This document shows, one piece after another, positions 10,590 to 22,698 of a stretch of DNA of 64,000 nucleotides; position 1 is the first letter of the stretch, and each line of letters opens with the position of its first letter. The position numbers were made by a program, and so were the translations under genes. This stretch comes from Paragyromitra xinjiangensis (taxonomy: Eukaryota > Ascomycota > Pezizomycetes > Pezizales > Discinaceae): contig JBCAMK010000002.1 in NCBI GenBank assembly GCA_038503065.1, forward strand, positions 186,001-250,000, in the 5' to 3' direction. The notes under the pieces are model-generated. The model saw nothing but the letters and a program-made list of their open reading frames with translations. It made no database searches and was not told the origin of the DNA.

Positions 10590-13420
10590 ATGCGCCTACC
10601 CCCGCGGTTATATTGGTTCCTTGCTGGGCTCCATGTGTTTTTAATAGATGTTGTTCTGGGTATGTCTATTCGTCCTATCTATTTAGCCCCCCTCAAAAAA
10701 AAATAGAGGCACGAAGAAATATTGGCGATTCAGAGATCTAACTTTGGAGGATATTCTTTATGCGTATATAGGACATTCGACCCACCGAAATCCAGTATCA
10801 TACATAACCTCTGTAGAAGATGCCAGGCTTTTAACACCTTCACATCGAATACACGCCCACTCCTCATTCGATTTAATATTTACTTTACATGATGGCGAGC
10901 AGGACGTCAAATTCTCCCTCGAGCCGAACAACGACATTTTGTCGGACTCAGCGCAGGTTGAATACATGGATGCAAATGGTGTCGTTACTCGGACGGAACC
11001 GATAATACGCCGTGATGTGAAGATCTTTCGAGGGGATTCGTGGTTGAGGGATGAGCAAGGATGGTATCATGCTGGTTGGGCGAGGATAATGGTTAAAAGA
11101 GATGGGTTGGATCCATTGTTTGAGGGCGCTTTCACGTTAAACCATGACGCGCACCATATTCAGCTGGCGTCGTCGTATATGAAGACTCGACATGAACTTG
11201 ATCCAAAGGTGGATTTGAGGGGCAACGAATCGATGGTTGTGTTCAGGGATTCAGATGTGGAGAGTGGGTTTCGGGCCCAGGGACTTGAGGGAAGGGGTAT
11301 TGATATCCATCCAGAGGATGATATGTGTTCGTCTGACCGACTGGATTTCAACGTTCAGCCGAGCAATGCGGTAAATATGATGATCTCCGAGATACCAAAG
11401 GCTGGATGGGGTAATTTTGGGTTGGAGGCTCTGTTCCGGGGAGGCTTGACAAAAAGGCAGAATGTGGATGGAACTGATAGCTTTTACGGGGGTTCAGGAA
11501 ATTCTGCTGGTGTAAATTTGAGGAGTACTATTGGGAACACGGATGGTTGTCCTACAACCAGACAGGTTGCTTTGATGGGGGTAGCTGCGGATTGCACATA
11601 TACCGCTGATTTCGACAATGTGGAGGCTGCGAGGCAGAACATTATTACCCAGATCAACTCGGCGTAAGCCTCTCTCTCTCTCTCTCTGGGATGGATTGAT
11701 TTTATTTGAAAAGGTCGAAACTCTAACATACCCAAGCTCTGATTTATATGAAAAAACTTTCAACATTACTCTTGGCCTATCATCGCTTGTCATGAGCGAT
11801 GCTAGCTGTCCTGGCACTGCCCCATCAACTGCGCTTTGGAACGTGCCATGCACCAATAACCACACTATCGAAGATCGCCTCAACTTATTCTCCGCATGGC
11901 GAGGCACTCGAAGTAACGACTCAAATTCTCTTTGGACATTGTTAACTACCTGCGAGACCGGTGCCTCAGTTGGCTTGGCGTGGCTGGGACAGCTTTGCGA
12001 GAAGGATGCGATCGCTCAAAACACTCAAACAGTCAGCGGGGCCAATGTCATTGCTAGAACTTCGACTGAGTGGAAAGTCATCGCGCACGAAATTGGACAT
12101 ACTATGGGTGCCGTGCACGATTGCACATCGACAACGTGTACCGCTTCTAACACCATGGCTGCATCCATGTGCTGCCCGCTTAGTGCTACCACCTGCGACG
12201 CTGGTGGGAAATATATAATGAATCCGTCGACGAGTGATCAGATTGAAGCTTTTAGCCCTTGCTCTGTTGGAAACATATGTTCTGCGTTCAAAAGACGAAG
12301 TGTCAACACCACATGTCTGACTTCTAACAAGGATGTCAGTATCATCACAGAAAACGAGTGTGGGAATGGTATTGTCGAATCAGGCGAGGATTGTGACTGC
12401 GGTGGTGTTGAGGGTTGTGGAACCAACAGATGCTGCGACCCGACCACCTGCAGGTTTGTTGATACCGCTGCCTGCGAGTACGTTCCCGTCCCCAGATATA
12501 TATTCGGCAAATAGGCTAACAAGCGGATAGCGATGCAAACGAGGACTGCTGTCGTGGGTGCCAGTTTGCTCCTGCCACTACCGTTTGCCGCGCAAGTAAT
12601 GGCGCTTGCGATCCACAAGAAACGTGTCCCGGGAACGGTTCCACTTGTCCTGCTGACGTCGTAGCCAAAGATGGTAATACATCCATATTCCTGCACAAAG
12701 CCTTGGAGCTGCGGTGTTGATGTTTGCTAACCTACTACCAGGCGCGAACTGCGGTAGCGGTCTAAAGTGTGCAAGCGGGCAATGTACTTCCCGAGATCAG
12801 CAGTGTCAAACTGTCATGGGCCAGTACTCGAACCTCAACGACACTAGATCCTGTGATAATACCAACTGTCAGCTTACCTGTGCATCCCCGGAGTTTGGAC
12901 AGAACGTATGTTTCGGTATGCAGCAGAACTTTCTTGACGGTACACCTTGCTCAGGAGACGGAACCTGCAAGAACGGAATGTGTAGTGGCTCAACACCATT
13001 GGGTGAAGTCAAGAGTTGGATTGAAAGGGTATACACACGTCCCTTCACGAATAAAGAACACAATATATTGACTCTCCATAGAACAAAAACATCGTCATTG
13101 GTGTCGGTGCCGCAATTGGCGCTTTGCTCCTTTTCTCTATCCTCTCTTGTTGCTATTCCCGTTGCCGCGGTCGCCGCCATGTGCCTGTCAAGAACTCATC
13201 ACCAAATTTCGCCCAAGCGGCTTACGACCCTAGATGGCAGAATAACGGTTATAATAATGGTCGTGGCGGCCCTCCCCCGCCTGCATACCCAATGCCCCCG
13301 CCCCCTGGATATGACGGAAGGCGAGGAAGCCAGAGGAGTGGGGTAACTAGGCAAGGAAGTGGGGGTTATCCTGGACAAGCACAAAATCCATACCAACAAC
13401 AGAGCGTACGGTATGCATAA
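10590..13420 (+). CDS. ADM-B: ADAM-type membrane metalloprotease with disintegrin domain (ADM-B-like)
   Basis: Zinc endopeptidase of the reprolysin/ADAM family, predicted type I membrane protein on the cell surface or secretory route. Six exons: 10590-10659, 10709-11663, 11737-12477, 12531-12673, 12742-13028, 13082-13420; 844 residues. Order: hydrophobic signal peptide in exon 1; prodomain with HSTHRNPVSY and a DDMCSSDRLDFN segment that may be the cysteine switch; Kex2-type KR site (about 272-273); catalytic motif HEIGHTMGAVHD (about 459-470) with all three zinc histidines and the trailing Asp; cysteine-rich disintegrin region starting ECGNGIVESGEDCDCG; one transmembrane helix (about 736-756); then a Pro/Gly/Tyr-rich cytosolic tail. 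The first acceptor was chosen at 10708, because using the AG at 10706 gives a stop. Intron 2 holds a (CT)9 tract. Substrates are unknown. Confidence 0.92.
11670..11687. repeat. (CT)9 microsatellite inside ADAM intron 2
   Basis: A perfect CT dinucleotide run follows the GTAAGCC donor of the second intron. It is intronic, so length changes would not alter the protein. Confidence 0.9.
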
Positions 13421-14328
13421 TTAGGAGTGTTTAATGACTTTTGCTTTTTTTTTTTTGCTTTGTTAAAGACCTGGGTGGTTTCTTGGCCCCTGCTTTTTGT
13501 TTTTTCCTTTTGTGTTATTGGTTGTTTTGGGTTTGTTGTATGTATGTTCAAGCCTGTTTTCAGGTCGCATATCCTTCTGCATTTTTTTGTCGCCTTTTGT
13601 CGGAGCTTTTTATGGGAGGGAGGTCGGGATATCTTTTTTTAAGTTTTGGGCATCTTTTTTTATTACAAGGGGAACTTTGGGTGAATGACGGTTATGTTGG
13701 GGTTCTTTTACGAATTTATTAAAAGTGGTGTTGTAGGATGGAATAAAGAGAGGGCATAAGGAGCTATAAAACTTGGGTTATACAAGTATATATGGGGGGA
13801 GCGTGATTGTATCCAGGGAATATCAAAGACTCAGAGGGAACTGAAGATTTAAAGGTTCCGTTTGGGAATTGGGGTTAGAATATTGCTGGCGGGTGACGAT
13901 TTCTTAGTCATTTGACTGTGTGACCTTGATAAGTGCACTTGATAAGTGGCGCAATGAAGTCTATCGGAGCAGCCGTCGCATGGGGTTTGCGTTTTGGTTT
14001 GATTGTGGCGAGCACTAGAGTGCCGTGTAGGAAACATGTTCAAGAAGGGCGTATGGATAGATTCTCTCGCAGCTGCTAGGTCTCTGGCTGTCGCGGATTA
14101 TTTGAATCTCAGGCCTCCGGGGGAGTTTGGGGCTAGGCCCTGACCTTAAATTTCGTCTTGACATATAAAACAGTGATATGGAGAGCACGGGTGATGGTAT
14201 ATGATTCTAGTCAATGATCGAACTGTGGGGTTGATCTGAAGGGTTAGGGCTACAGTAACCACGTGCAGCAGAGCCGCTAAATTCCAACCCAACGTCAAAG
14301 TTCAGCAGCACCGCGGGGGCAATTCGAG
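13421..14328. other. Intergenic: ADAM trailer and MSF1 promoter
   Basis: The first 300 bases are T-rich with several T8-T10 runs, as expected for a fungal 3' UTR and poly(A) region. The remainder shows no recognisable gene or RNA. It should contain the promoter of the mitochondrial Phe-tRNA synthetase. Confidence 0.6.
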
Positions 14329-15942
14329 ATGCGAATACATTCTTCAAAAACACTCTTCTCGGCCTTAGGCCTTTGCAACGGATCACAAACATGTTTGCGT
14401 ATTAGGCAGATCTCTGCTGTGCACCAATTGCCGCTCAATTGGCGGGCATATTCATCAGGTTCGTCGATTTATTACGAATGATATGAGGTGAAACATGCAC
14501 TGACAATTATCACTCGCAGATACTGCGTCCTCAATTGAACTCGAGAATAAAAAATTCAAGACCGACGAATGGACCAACCTCCCCCCCCATATCGCCTCTG
14601 CCCTCCCACGTAAGCTCCATTTGCAGCCCTCCCACCCACTCGCCATTACCCGCACTTTGATCGAATCACAGTTTCCCAAACCAACATACAAGTCCTACAA
14701 CGAACTTTCACCCATCGTATCTGTACACCAGAATTTCGACTCTCTTGGTTTCCCCATTGATCACCCGGGGCGGAGTAAGACAGATACCTACTACATCAAT
14801 AAGGAGACTGTGCTTCGAACACATACAAGCGCTCACCAGGCTGATACGTTCCGTGCTGCTGAGAGTGATGGGTTCTTGATCTCTGCGGATGTGTATAGAC
14901 GAGATACAATCGATAGATCTCACTATCCTATCTTCCATCAGATGGAAGGGGCGCGAATGTGGTCTCGTTCTGAGTGTGGAGGGGATGTAGTTTCCGCCAT
15001 CTACAAAGACCTTGAGAGTTTACCAAAACATAAGATGATAATCCAAGACCCTAATCCTACAATTCATGCCGAGCGAAACCCTCTACAACCGGAGCACTTG
15101 GCGGAAGAGGCGGAGGCAATCGCAGCACATCTAAAGAGGAGTTTGGAGAATGTGGTGGTTGAGGTATTTGGACAAGCCACGAGGGCGGCGGTTGCAGCAG
15201 GGGGGGCAGAGGAGGACGAGCCATTGAAAGTTAGGTGGATTGAAGCTTACTTTCCGTTTACCAGTCCTTCGTGGGAACTAGAGGTTTTCTGGCAGGGTGA
15301 CTGGCTTGAGCTGCTTGGTTGTGGCGTCGTCAGACAGCATCTTCCCGCCAACGCTGGTCTGTATATATTCTCTTAGAGTGTTCTTCCTATGCTGACCCTT
15401 ATCCTTCAATTACAGGCGTCCCGGACAAAATCGGCTGGGCTTTTGGTCTTGGCCTCGAGCGTGTCGCTATGCTCCTCTTTGGTATCCCTGACATCCGTCT
15501 CTTCTGGTCCAAGGACGCCCGTTTCCTCTCGCAGTTTTCAGAAGACCGCATCACCCGCTACGAACCGTTCTCCAAACATCCACCTTGTTTCAAAGATGTA
15601 GCGTTCTGGTTAAAGAGTTCTAGTAGTTCTGCTGGAGGAGGGACAGGAGCGGTGTTTCACGAGAATGATCTTATGGAAGTGGTGAGGAGTATTGCAGGAG
15701 ACTTAGTGGAGGACGTTAGATTGGTATATGGTTACGTTGTCTTGGGTGAAGGGCGTTTGAGCTAATTTGGGACTGCTAAGGTCGATGAATTCACACACCC
15801 GAAAACCGGACGCCGGAGTCTCTGCTTTAGGATCAATTACCGATCCCTTGAGAGGACATTAACGAACAAAGAGGTCAATGAGCTCCAACAAAAAGTTGCA
15901 AAAATGATTGTTGATAGGTTGGGGGTTGAGTTGCGGGGTTAA
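14329..15942 (+). CDS. MSF1: Phenylalanyl-tRNA synthetase, mitochondrial
   Basis: Monomeric class II synthetase that charges mitochondrial tRNA-Phe. Exons: 14329-14458, 14520-15356, 15416-15723, 15781-15942; 478 residues, close to yeast Msf1. Exon 1 codes a basic, Ser/Leu-rich presequence ([20 protein letters not shown]) fitting mitochondrial import. Conserved parts: [15 protein letters not shown], the motif 2 region FHQMEG (about 182-187), and motif 3 GLGLERVAM (about 333-341). The C-terminal FDX-ACB anticodon-binding domain runs from about residue 371 ([19 protein letters not shown]) to the end. The last intron was placed so that DVRL joins [18 protein letters not shown]; reading through instead would stop early and lose half of that domain. 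The start was chosen because it is the only ATG giving a continuous targeting peptide. Confidence 0.94.
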
Positions 15943-16170
15943 AGTAAAGCATATCCATGGACTGGGCCGGAAAAAACTCCGCTTTTTCTCTATATTTTGT
16001 GTTTTAATCTGGATTTGGTATGGTGATTCTGGGTAGCATTGCTAGACACTGTGATCCCAAGGAACCGATGCTGAAGGTAGCAGTCAGCTGTGTGCAAGAG
16101 AATCTCAAGACATCCTTCTTCAACCACTCACTTGAAAGCTACTAACTTGGGCTGGATGTGTGAATGAAAT

Positions 16171-16187
16171 ATCTATCTATCTATCTA
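16171..16187. repeat. (ATCT)4 microsatellite
   Basis: Four perfect tetranucleotide units plus one base in non-coding DNA between two convergent genes. Confidence 0.85.
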
Positions 16188-16474
16188 AGCTACTAACTTT
16201 AGGGGCACCCCGAGTGACTGGTAATGATTCAAAAAATTGGCTTTTTACCAGGGCTACTTTCACCCTATAAGTTTGAATTAAAATCTTTCTATCTCATCAA
16301 TCGATCTACTTTGATTTCTGACGTGGCTTTGGTCAGGGCCGCTTCCGCGTTATAGCTCCCCTCATGGCTTTCATCGAGGAGGCGCATCTAACATGTAGAC
16401 TTAACGAGCTAGAGTGGCGAGTAGCTCCCCTGCTCCACTGTAAATCTTTTCTCCAGGGCTTCCAAAAGTGAATT

Positions 16475-16505
16475 GGTGCAGATACCCCTCCGGGGCTTCT
16501 GCACC
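16475..16505. repeat. Nested perfect hairpin
   Basis: GGTGCAGA (16475-16482) pairs perfectly with TCTGCACC (16498-16505). Inside lies CCCC-tcc-GGGG, a second perfect stem, with two unpaired bases on each side. The structure can form on either strand. Its role is unknown; it is too short to be called an RNA gene. Confidence 0.6.
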
Positions 16506-17418
16506 CTCTGCGTTTCTGTCCCACCACTCAAAATTCCCATAAAGTTTATAAGGCCACACGCTCTCAGACCCTCAAAGGCATTGGCTAAAAGGCATTGACA
16601 ACCGTGAGGAGTCTTAAGAAATCAGACGATCGATGTACTATACCCGCGGACACTCAAGCAATCAAACAGATCGTTGGTTAAAGTAGGCCGCAAAAATTGA
16701 GCCTGCAGGAGAATATAAAGCTAGAGGCTCAGAAAATTTTTCTTGCGTCACTAACCAAACAAGAAAAAAAAAACGATGCACAATGCAAACGGGGCATCAT
16801 GATAACGAATCATACAAGCAGGCAGATAGGCAGATGGCCCTCCCAGGAAAACCTCAACACATACGCAGATTCATTGGATATTCGGCTGGTTTTATTTTGA
16901 ATCTAAGATCCCGATAACGCATTCGCTATTACACCCACACGCATTTCGTCCTCGGAAGGTAAATTCAAGAAAGGGTAACCCGGATAGCCATACATCCCTT
17001 CACTTGCTTCTTGGACAGGCCGGGATCATACCTACTCGTATCAACCTTCTACCTCGTTCGAGGCCAATAGAGAAGAACTGAGAAATAGTAGAGGTGAAGA
17101 AAAACACTACTACATTGCTACTTTTAGTGGAAGTTTGGTTGAAACCTGGGTAGCGATTTACTACTATAGTTATCCAGGTAATGACCGTTAATATTATCAA
17201 TGCTAATGGCGGTAAAAGTAATAAAAGGGACCAGGTTAGCCTAGATATGTCCGTCACAGCCTTACCGTGGCACATAAAACTTTAGAAGATGATAGCCGTG
17301 AAAGGCCCCAAGGGGGGTTTTTAAAAACTAATACCAAACTCCCAACTTTTACTCATACGAACACGTATACATATATATACACTTACAACCTTTATACAGC
17401 CCTACCACCTCTAGCCCA

Positions 17419-19510
17419 TTACGCAAACTTGACACTCTTGACCAAATTCTTCTTAATACCCGTAAGCTCACCTGCGTACACACCCTGCTGGCCACCCTTA
17501 TAAATGGCCTTCTTGCTGCCCAATTTCTTCTTCGCCTCTTCATACTTCTTCCTCTTCTTAACCCTGGGATTCCGCACATCCTTCTTCCGATGTGGTGTAA
17601 GTCCCTTATTCTTCTCAATCACATACCCAATTGCCCTCTTGCCATTCACATCCTTCTCGACCGGAACCACAACTCCACCAACCTTCTCAGCATCATGATA
17701 TGCCTTCTTCTCTGCCTTCTTTTGCTTGCTCTTCCCAGCTAGCATGTTGTAATACTCGTCATCCGAGTCGTTCAACTGCTCCTTCATCTGCTTAGATACA
17801 CGCTCATCCTCCTCGTTGAAGTCATCGTCATCTAGATCAGCACCAGAGTTCTTGCGGCGAGCAGCTTCGGCAGCGAGACGCAACTCCTTCTCTTTGTGGC
17901 GCTCGCGGTGAGGAATGTCGGTGTCGCCACCGGCGTCACGGCCAGCATTGTCACGCTTCGCTGACTTGGAGACGATTTGGGAAGTGTAGAAACGGAGATT
18001 GCGGCGGCGAGCAGCCTTTTGCTCAGCATCGAGGGATGCGAGTTGCGCGTCATCGCCGAAATCGTCGTCATCGAGACCAGCGATAGTTGTGGTTGTAGTA
18101 GCCTTTTTGGTAATGGATTTAGAAGTGGAGGATTTAGAAGTTGGTTTGAAGGAGGTGGCGAGGTGAGTAAGGTCGGAGAGGGAGTCGTCGGTTTTAGGTG
18201 ATTTTTTCTTAGAAGGCTCTTCCAGTGGTAAGTCGGAGTCGGAGTCGGCGTCGACGGAAAGTTTTGTCCGTTTCCTTTTGGGCTCTTTCCCGTCTTTTGA
18301 TTTTTTACTGGCTTTCTTTTCCTTCTTCGAGGGTACGGCTGCCAGTTCTTTTCTTGAATCCCTATTTGCATCCACCAGCGCTTTCCGCTTCCTCTCTGCG
18401 CCCTTACTACTGATTTCCTCAACTTCCAAGTCCTTTACTGCATTCCACATTTCTCTGCATTTAACAAGCCCTTCCATAACTCCGTGTTCTCGTATCTTCA
18501 TACCCTGAGTTTGGACAACGTCTGGGCTGCTTAGGACCGCAAAGTACATGCTCAGAACCCCCAAATAAGCGCTTAACGCCCTAAATTTCACGATTGCCAC
18601 CGAGCTTTTCACCGTCTCTCCAACCGCCTCTGCCGCAGCTGCACTCAAGCTCAAGGGTTGATGTAGTGGCTGTAATTCCGCGAACTCTTCAGCCAGCGGC
18701 TCAAACTCCGGATGCCGAGCCTTAAGGATCTTCAACCTCTCCGTGACGCTCATAGTCTCTGGGATAACCGTTGGAAGCTCTTCAGTCACCATTAATACCT
18801 TTCCAACTCCAGCTAGTTCATCGCCCCTGGTATCCTTCTCTTCCGCTTTCCAGTCATCTTCATCGAACATGAAGTCAGCTTCGTTCATAGCGGAGAGCTG
18901 CTTCGCTTGAAGTCGCAGAGCTTCAGCTTCTTCTTCAGCAGCATCTTGCTCAGTTTCTACGGCGTCGCCGCCGTAGTAGTCCTTTTTACTAGAACCCCAA
19001 CCTTCAACATCTTCTTCATCATCATCGTGGTGTCTAGTGATGTCGTCGTCGGAATCGTCGTCCGTTCGGGATTGTGCCTTTCGTTTAGAACCTTTTTGGG
19101 CTTCTTCATCGCCTTCCTCGCCTTCCTCGTCTTCCTCCTCATCGCTGGTATCCTCATTAAAATTCTCTAGCGCGAGTACTTCCTCGTCGCTAACTTCGCC
19201 ATATTCTGCAATTGTGCTATTGTTAGCATCTCAATCACCACCGTAGATAAAAACATGTCCGTACCATCGCCGCCCCTCCTGCCGTAGTCTTCGCCATCGA
19301 GCATAACCTTGTCCCGAGAAATATGGAAATCATCCTCCTCGTCTGGAATGTCTTCCCATGTGTCTGTGAAGATGGTCAGCCGTTTTGAATAAAATGTCTT
19401 GAAACTCGAATTGTAGTTGACATACTTATGGAGTTGACCTTTGCATCTTTTGGGTTGACAGCGCGGGGGCCGGACGCGGTGTTCCCCGAAGACCTGCGTT
19501 TTTTTGCCAT
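17419..19510 (-). CDS. SAS10: Sas10/Utp3, U3 snoRNP component of the SSU processome
   Basis: Nucleolar protein needed for early 18S rRNA processing; its yeast orthologue is Utp3/Sas10. Exons in transcription order: 19510-19426, 19363-19265, 19205-17419; 656 residues. The N-terminus is basic (MAKKRRSSG), followed by a long acidic Asp/Glu-rich stretch with NTWEDIPDEEDDFHISRDKV. The Sas10/Utp3/C1D helical domain lies near MSVTERLKILKARHPEFEPL. After a charged low-complexity middle, the hallmark C-terminal Sas10 domain reads RAIGYVIEKNKGLTPHRKK, RNPRVKKRKKYEEAKKKLGS and ends KNLVKSVKFA. The two small 5' introns are well supported by frame and canonical donors (GTATGT, GTACGG). Identity is secure from the C-terminal domain. 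Confidence 0.94.
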
Positions 19511-19957
19511 TGCGTGTCTGCGGTTGTGTTGGGTTGCCGTGCGAGGGCTGTTTGGCGAACGTGAGAAAATATCGAGGTGAAGGAAAAACTTTAGATTGTC
19601 GCCGCACGGGGACAAGGGTGCCCTGCAACGCGATAGCCTACCTAATCTTTGACAATCTAATCTGATCGGATACTATCTGGCGACATCATAATCGCTCACT
19701 CGGACACTGGACTGGTGGTCACAGATGTAATTGAGAACTTATGAAGGACCTTATGATGCAAAAAAATATCCGAGTTTATACATCAGCACCATTTATCCAA
19801 GCCTAGTATTCTTGTTTCTTTTTTTTAAATTCTAACTTGACCAACCAGCATCTTTACTCCCAGTTTTGAAGAATTTACAACCAACTCTAGACGAATAAAA
19901 TAATTCCTCTATAATGAAATAACCCGGGGAAAAATTCAGCTAAGAACCCTCGTGTAC
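19511..19957. other. Short intergenic: SAS10 promoter and LYS9 3' end
   Basis: About 450 bp between two genes on the minus strand. It must hold the SAS10 promoter (upper part in minus-strand sense) and the LYS9 trailer. No specific motif was recognised. Confidence 0.5.
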
Positions 19958-21479
19958 TTAAGCGAGAGTCTGCTCGATGCACTCAATCCCATAGACCTCT
20001 TTGAGTTCCTTGATCAGCGGATTGTTGATCTTAGCGTTCATAGGCGCAAGAACACCCTTATCAGAGAGTGTCCCGTTAAGAACCTGCTTAACAGCGACAG
20101 CACAAGGAACACCGACGAGACGAGCCATGGCGCTGTAGCCCTTGGGGTCACCATACTCGATGAGGGTAGAAGTGCGGGTTTCCTGTTATTTTTAGCCCCT
20201 ACAAGTCGAATCAAAGAAACCAAAATTGTTCTTGCTCACCTTCTTCCCATCAGCAAGTTCAATAACAAACTTGTGCTGCAACATAACCATATCCCTCTCC
20301 CCGGGGCCGTACTCCATCTTCGATTCCAATGTAGCACAGAGTGTATCCAACGGGTTTCCTCGTGGGGTAATCTTATCATTGCTGAATAATCCAAGCCACT
20401 TCATACCATTGATGATACGATCCTTCTCATCGTTGTTGGCAAACTGAGTCTTGGATGAAATCTCCGAAACGAGGTCCTCCTCCTTCTCAGAGCTCGACCC
20501 AAGGATCTTAGCAAGGGCCGTTTTCCACGGGATTGGCTCAGACTTAAGGAAGTCGACTGGTACATCGGAGAGGAAACCAATATCCACAAGGGTGCGAACA
20601 AACTCAGGGAAACCTTGATAACGGAGAGTCCCACGAATGATGGTTTCAGCTTCTGGGATGTTGTAGCGTTCCTTGTAGGGGGTAGAATCGCGGTTAGGGT
20701 AGGCAACGAATGCATATCCAGGATAGATATGATAGGGCTTAGCAGCTTCCATGAGTTTCTCGCCAGCAATATCTTCAACCTTTCCATCCCTGAAGTACTT
20801 GGCCGAGTTTCTTAACGCAAGCAACACACCACGAGATGACCACGAGAACTTGTAGCCCAGAGGGTTTCCAGAAACCTCGGGAGCTGGAAGTCCACCGCAG
20901 TAAGACAGGAAGGACAGAACCTTCCCGCCCTTGGAGTGCACCTCATCGATCATCTTCACGGCATACAGGTGGTCGATACCGGGGTCAAGACCAATCTCGT
21001 TCATAACTGTGATTCCAGCGTCCTTGGCCTCCTGGTCAAGCTCTTGCATGGCGGGCGAGACATAGGATGTGGTAACGACGTGCTTCTTATTTCTGATAGC
21101 AGACTTGATGACCTGAACATGGTGGGTGTAGGGAATCAAACTATTTTTGAAAAAGTTTTAACAATGATCCATAGTCAAAAAACCGAGATATTGAGCTATA
21201 CCTGATGACGAGATCGTTCTTGGCCACTTCAGCATCCAAGGCGCTGGAGTTGGAAACATCGAGAGAAATAGGAGTGGCATTTCCAACTCCCTTGCAGAAC
21301 TCCTGCGCCGTTTTGAGCGTTCGGCAAGCTGTTTTTAATAATTCGTTAGCACCAAACCCTTCAGTTGACCAATTGAGTGACTCACCAACAGTAACCTGAA
21401 GCCCGGATTGAGCAAGAATATCAAGGGTGGGCTTCGCAACGAAACCGCTACCCAACAGAAGGATCTTCGAGGGGCTCAT
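19958..21479 (-). CDS. LYS9: Saccharopine reductase (saccharopine dehydrogenase, NADP+, L-glutamate-forming)
   Basis: Penultimate enzyme of the fungal alpha-aminoadipate lysine pathway: condenses aminoadipate semialdehyde with glutamate to saccharopine, cytosolic. Exons in transcription order: 21479-21386, 21328-21202, 21140-20240, 20182-19958; 448 residues, matching yeast Lys9. The Rossmann motif LLLGSGFVA is at residues 7-15. Strongly conserved family blocks follow: VVTTSYVSPAM, GITVMNEIGLDPGIDHLYAV, LSYCGGLPAPE, NPLGYKFSWSSRGVLLALRN and IRGTLRYQGFPEF, with ETRTSTLIEYGDP after the last intron. Junctions VTV-ACRTL and VIS-LIPYTHH fit the family exactly. An upstream in-frame ATG nine bases earlier is possible, but MSPSK fits better. 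The donor of intron 1 happens to contain a TGAGTCA Gcn4/CpcA-type motif. Confidence 0.97.
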
Positions 21480-22698
21480 TTTCAGCAATTAACACTGGTT
21501 TAATATTCTTTTGGGTATCAATTGCTCAAAGACAGAACCTGAGAAAGTGATAGTGGGGTTGAGATGAGGGGTTGTTTTTCACCGTTGTTGTGTGGAGTAG
21601 GTACCGCCACTACAGTAGTGGGGGTTTTTTCTTCCATGTGGACTCGTTTGAAATGCAGCTGGCTAAGGCTGAGTTGAGCCTCAATCCGCTCACCACAACT
21701 GGTTCCCGCAGCTACTGCAGCACCACCTGTCACTCGAGGGATGAACTGATTGAAGACACTGCATTACGATTGAACCTGCCTTTAAAAACGTGGAATAGTA
21801 CTCCTTATCTATCACCCTGCTTTTATCACCGTTTTAGAGCACTGGCTCTGCCACCAGCCCCCCTCAACAAACACCCAACGGTACTGCGCACCCCTTCCTG
21901 TGCCGCATCGCGGAAAACGTGTGCGAGGTGAGGGAACTCGGGGATCAGTCTTCCCACAGCACCGACGGTTGCAACAGCGCACCACACCCGTTGCATTGCA
22001 AACCCACCCACCGTCATCGAACGCACTCTGCCTATTGCACGGTATTCTACGCGGTCTATCAATAACCTCGCGATCGCAGCATGTTCATTCACTTCGACTC
22101 CAAGATTCTGGACCCAACGGGTCTGGGGTACTCCGGAACTATGGGTGTTTCAGCGATCATGATCAGCACGAGTTGTGTTCAAACGGTTTTTTTGTTTCCA
22201 TGATAATCGAGGCATTTCCGCTTAGCTGGCCTTGCAGATATACATACAGTCTAAATTATCATACGCATTCGTACCGTACCATACTTCTGACGTCGTTAAG
22301 AAAGGAAACAGGATAAGTAAAGCCAGAAAAAACTCCCATACGAGGCTCTCCAAAAAAAAGCAAGTTGGACAATCAATAGAAGCCCACAATAAGATGTACA
22401 AAGCCCTGCAACACAGGATAACTAGGAAATGAAAAACAGGATGATAAATTTTTGAGATCTTCCATACAAAAACAAAAACCAGTACATAAAACTTCCTGCA
22501 GTCTCCTGCAGAGAGTTAAAACGCAGAGCCCATAATTCGCCACACCCGCACCGGTCCGTCCACTCCCAATCCCCACCCAAAGCAAATATGCAAAAACAAA
22601 CAAACAAATAATATATATAGCAAAGAGCGATGCAAAGACCAACAAACATAAAAACCCACGCAAAGAAACAATCATGAACCTTATATCTTTCCTCCTCT
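21480..22698. other. Intergenic: LYS9 promoter and RGP1 3' flank
   Basis: No gene is supported. The lower part is the LYS9 promoter; I saw no TGACTCA site in it. From 22.2 to 22.7 kb the plus strand is A-rich with little G, corresponding to a T-rich RGP1 trailer on the minus strand. Confidence 0.5.

Larger units (their letters stand above)
15943..17418. other. Intergenic between convergent MSF1 and SAS10
   Basis: No gene is supported. It contains a short ATCT microsatellite and a nested hairpin (both listed separately). The last 400 bases form the 3' flank of SAS10. Short open frames present here carry no recognisable domains. Confidence 0.5.

Noticed and set aside
10660..10706. Intron 1 of the ADAM gene ending at the AG of 10706
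   Set aside because: Leads to a stop after a few codons; moving the acceptor two bases to 10708 restores the conserved frame.
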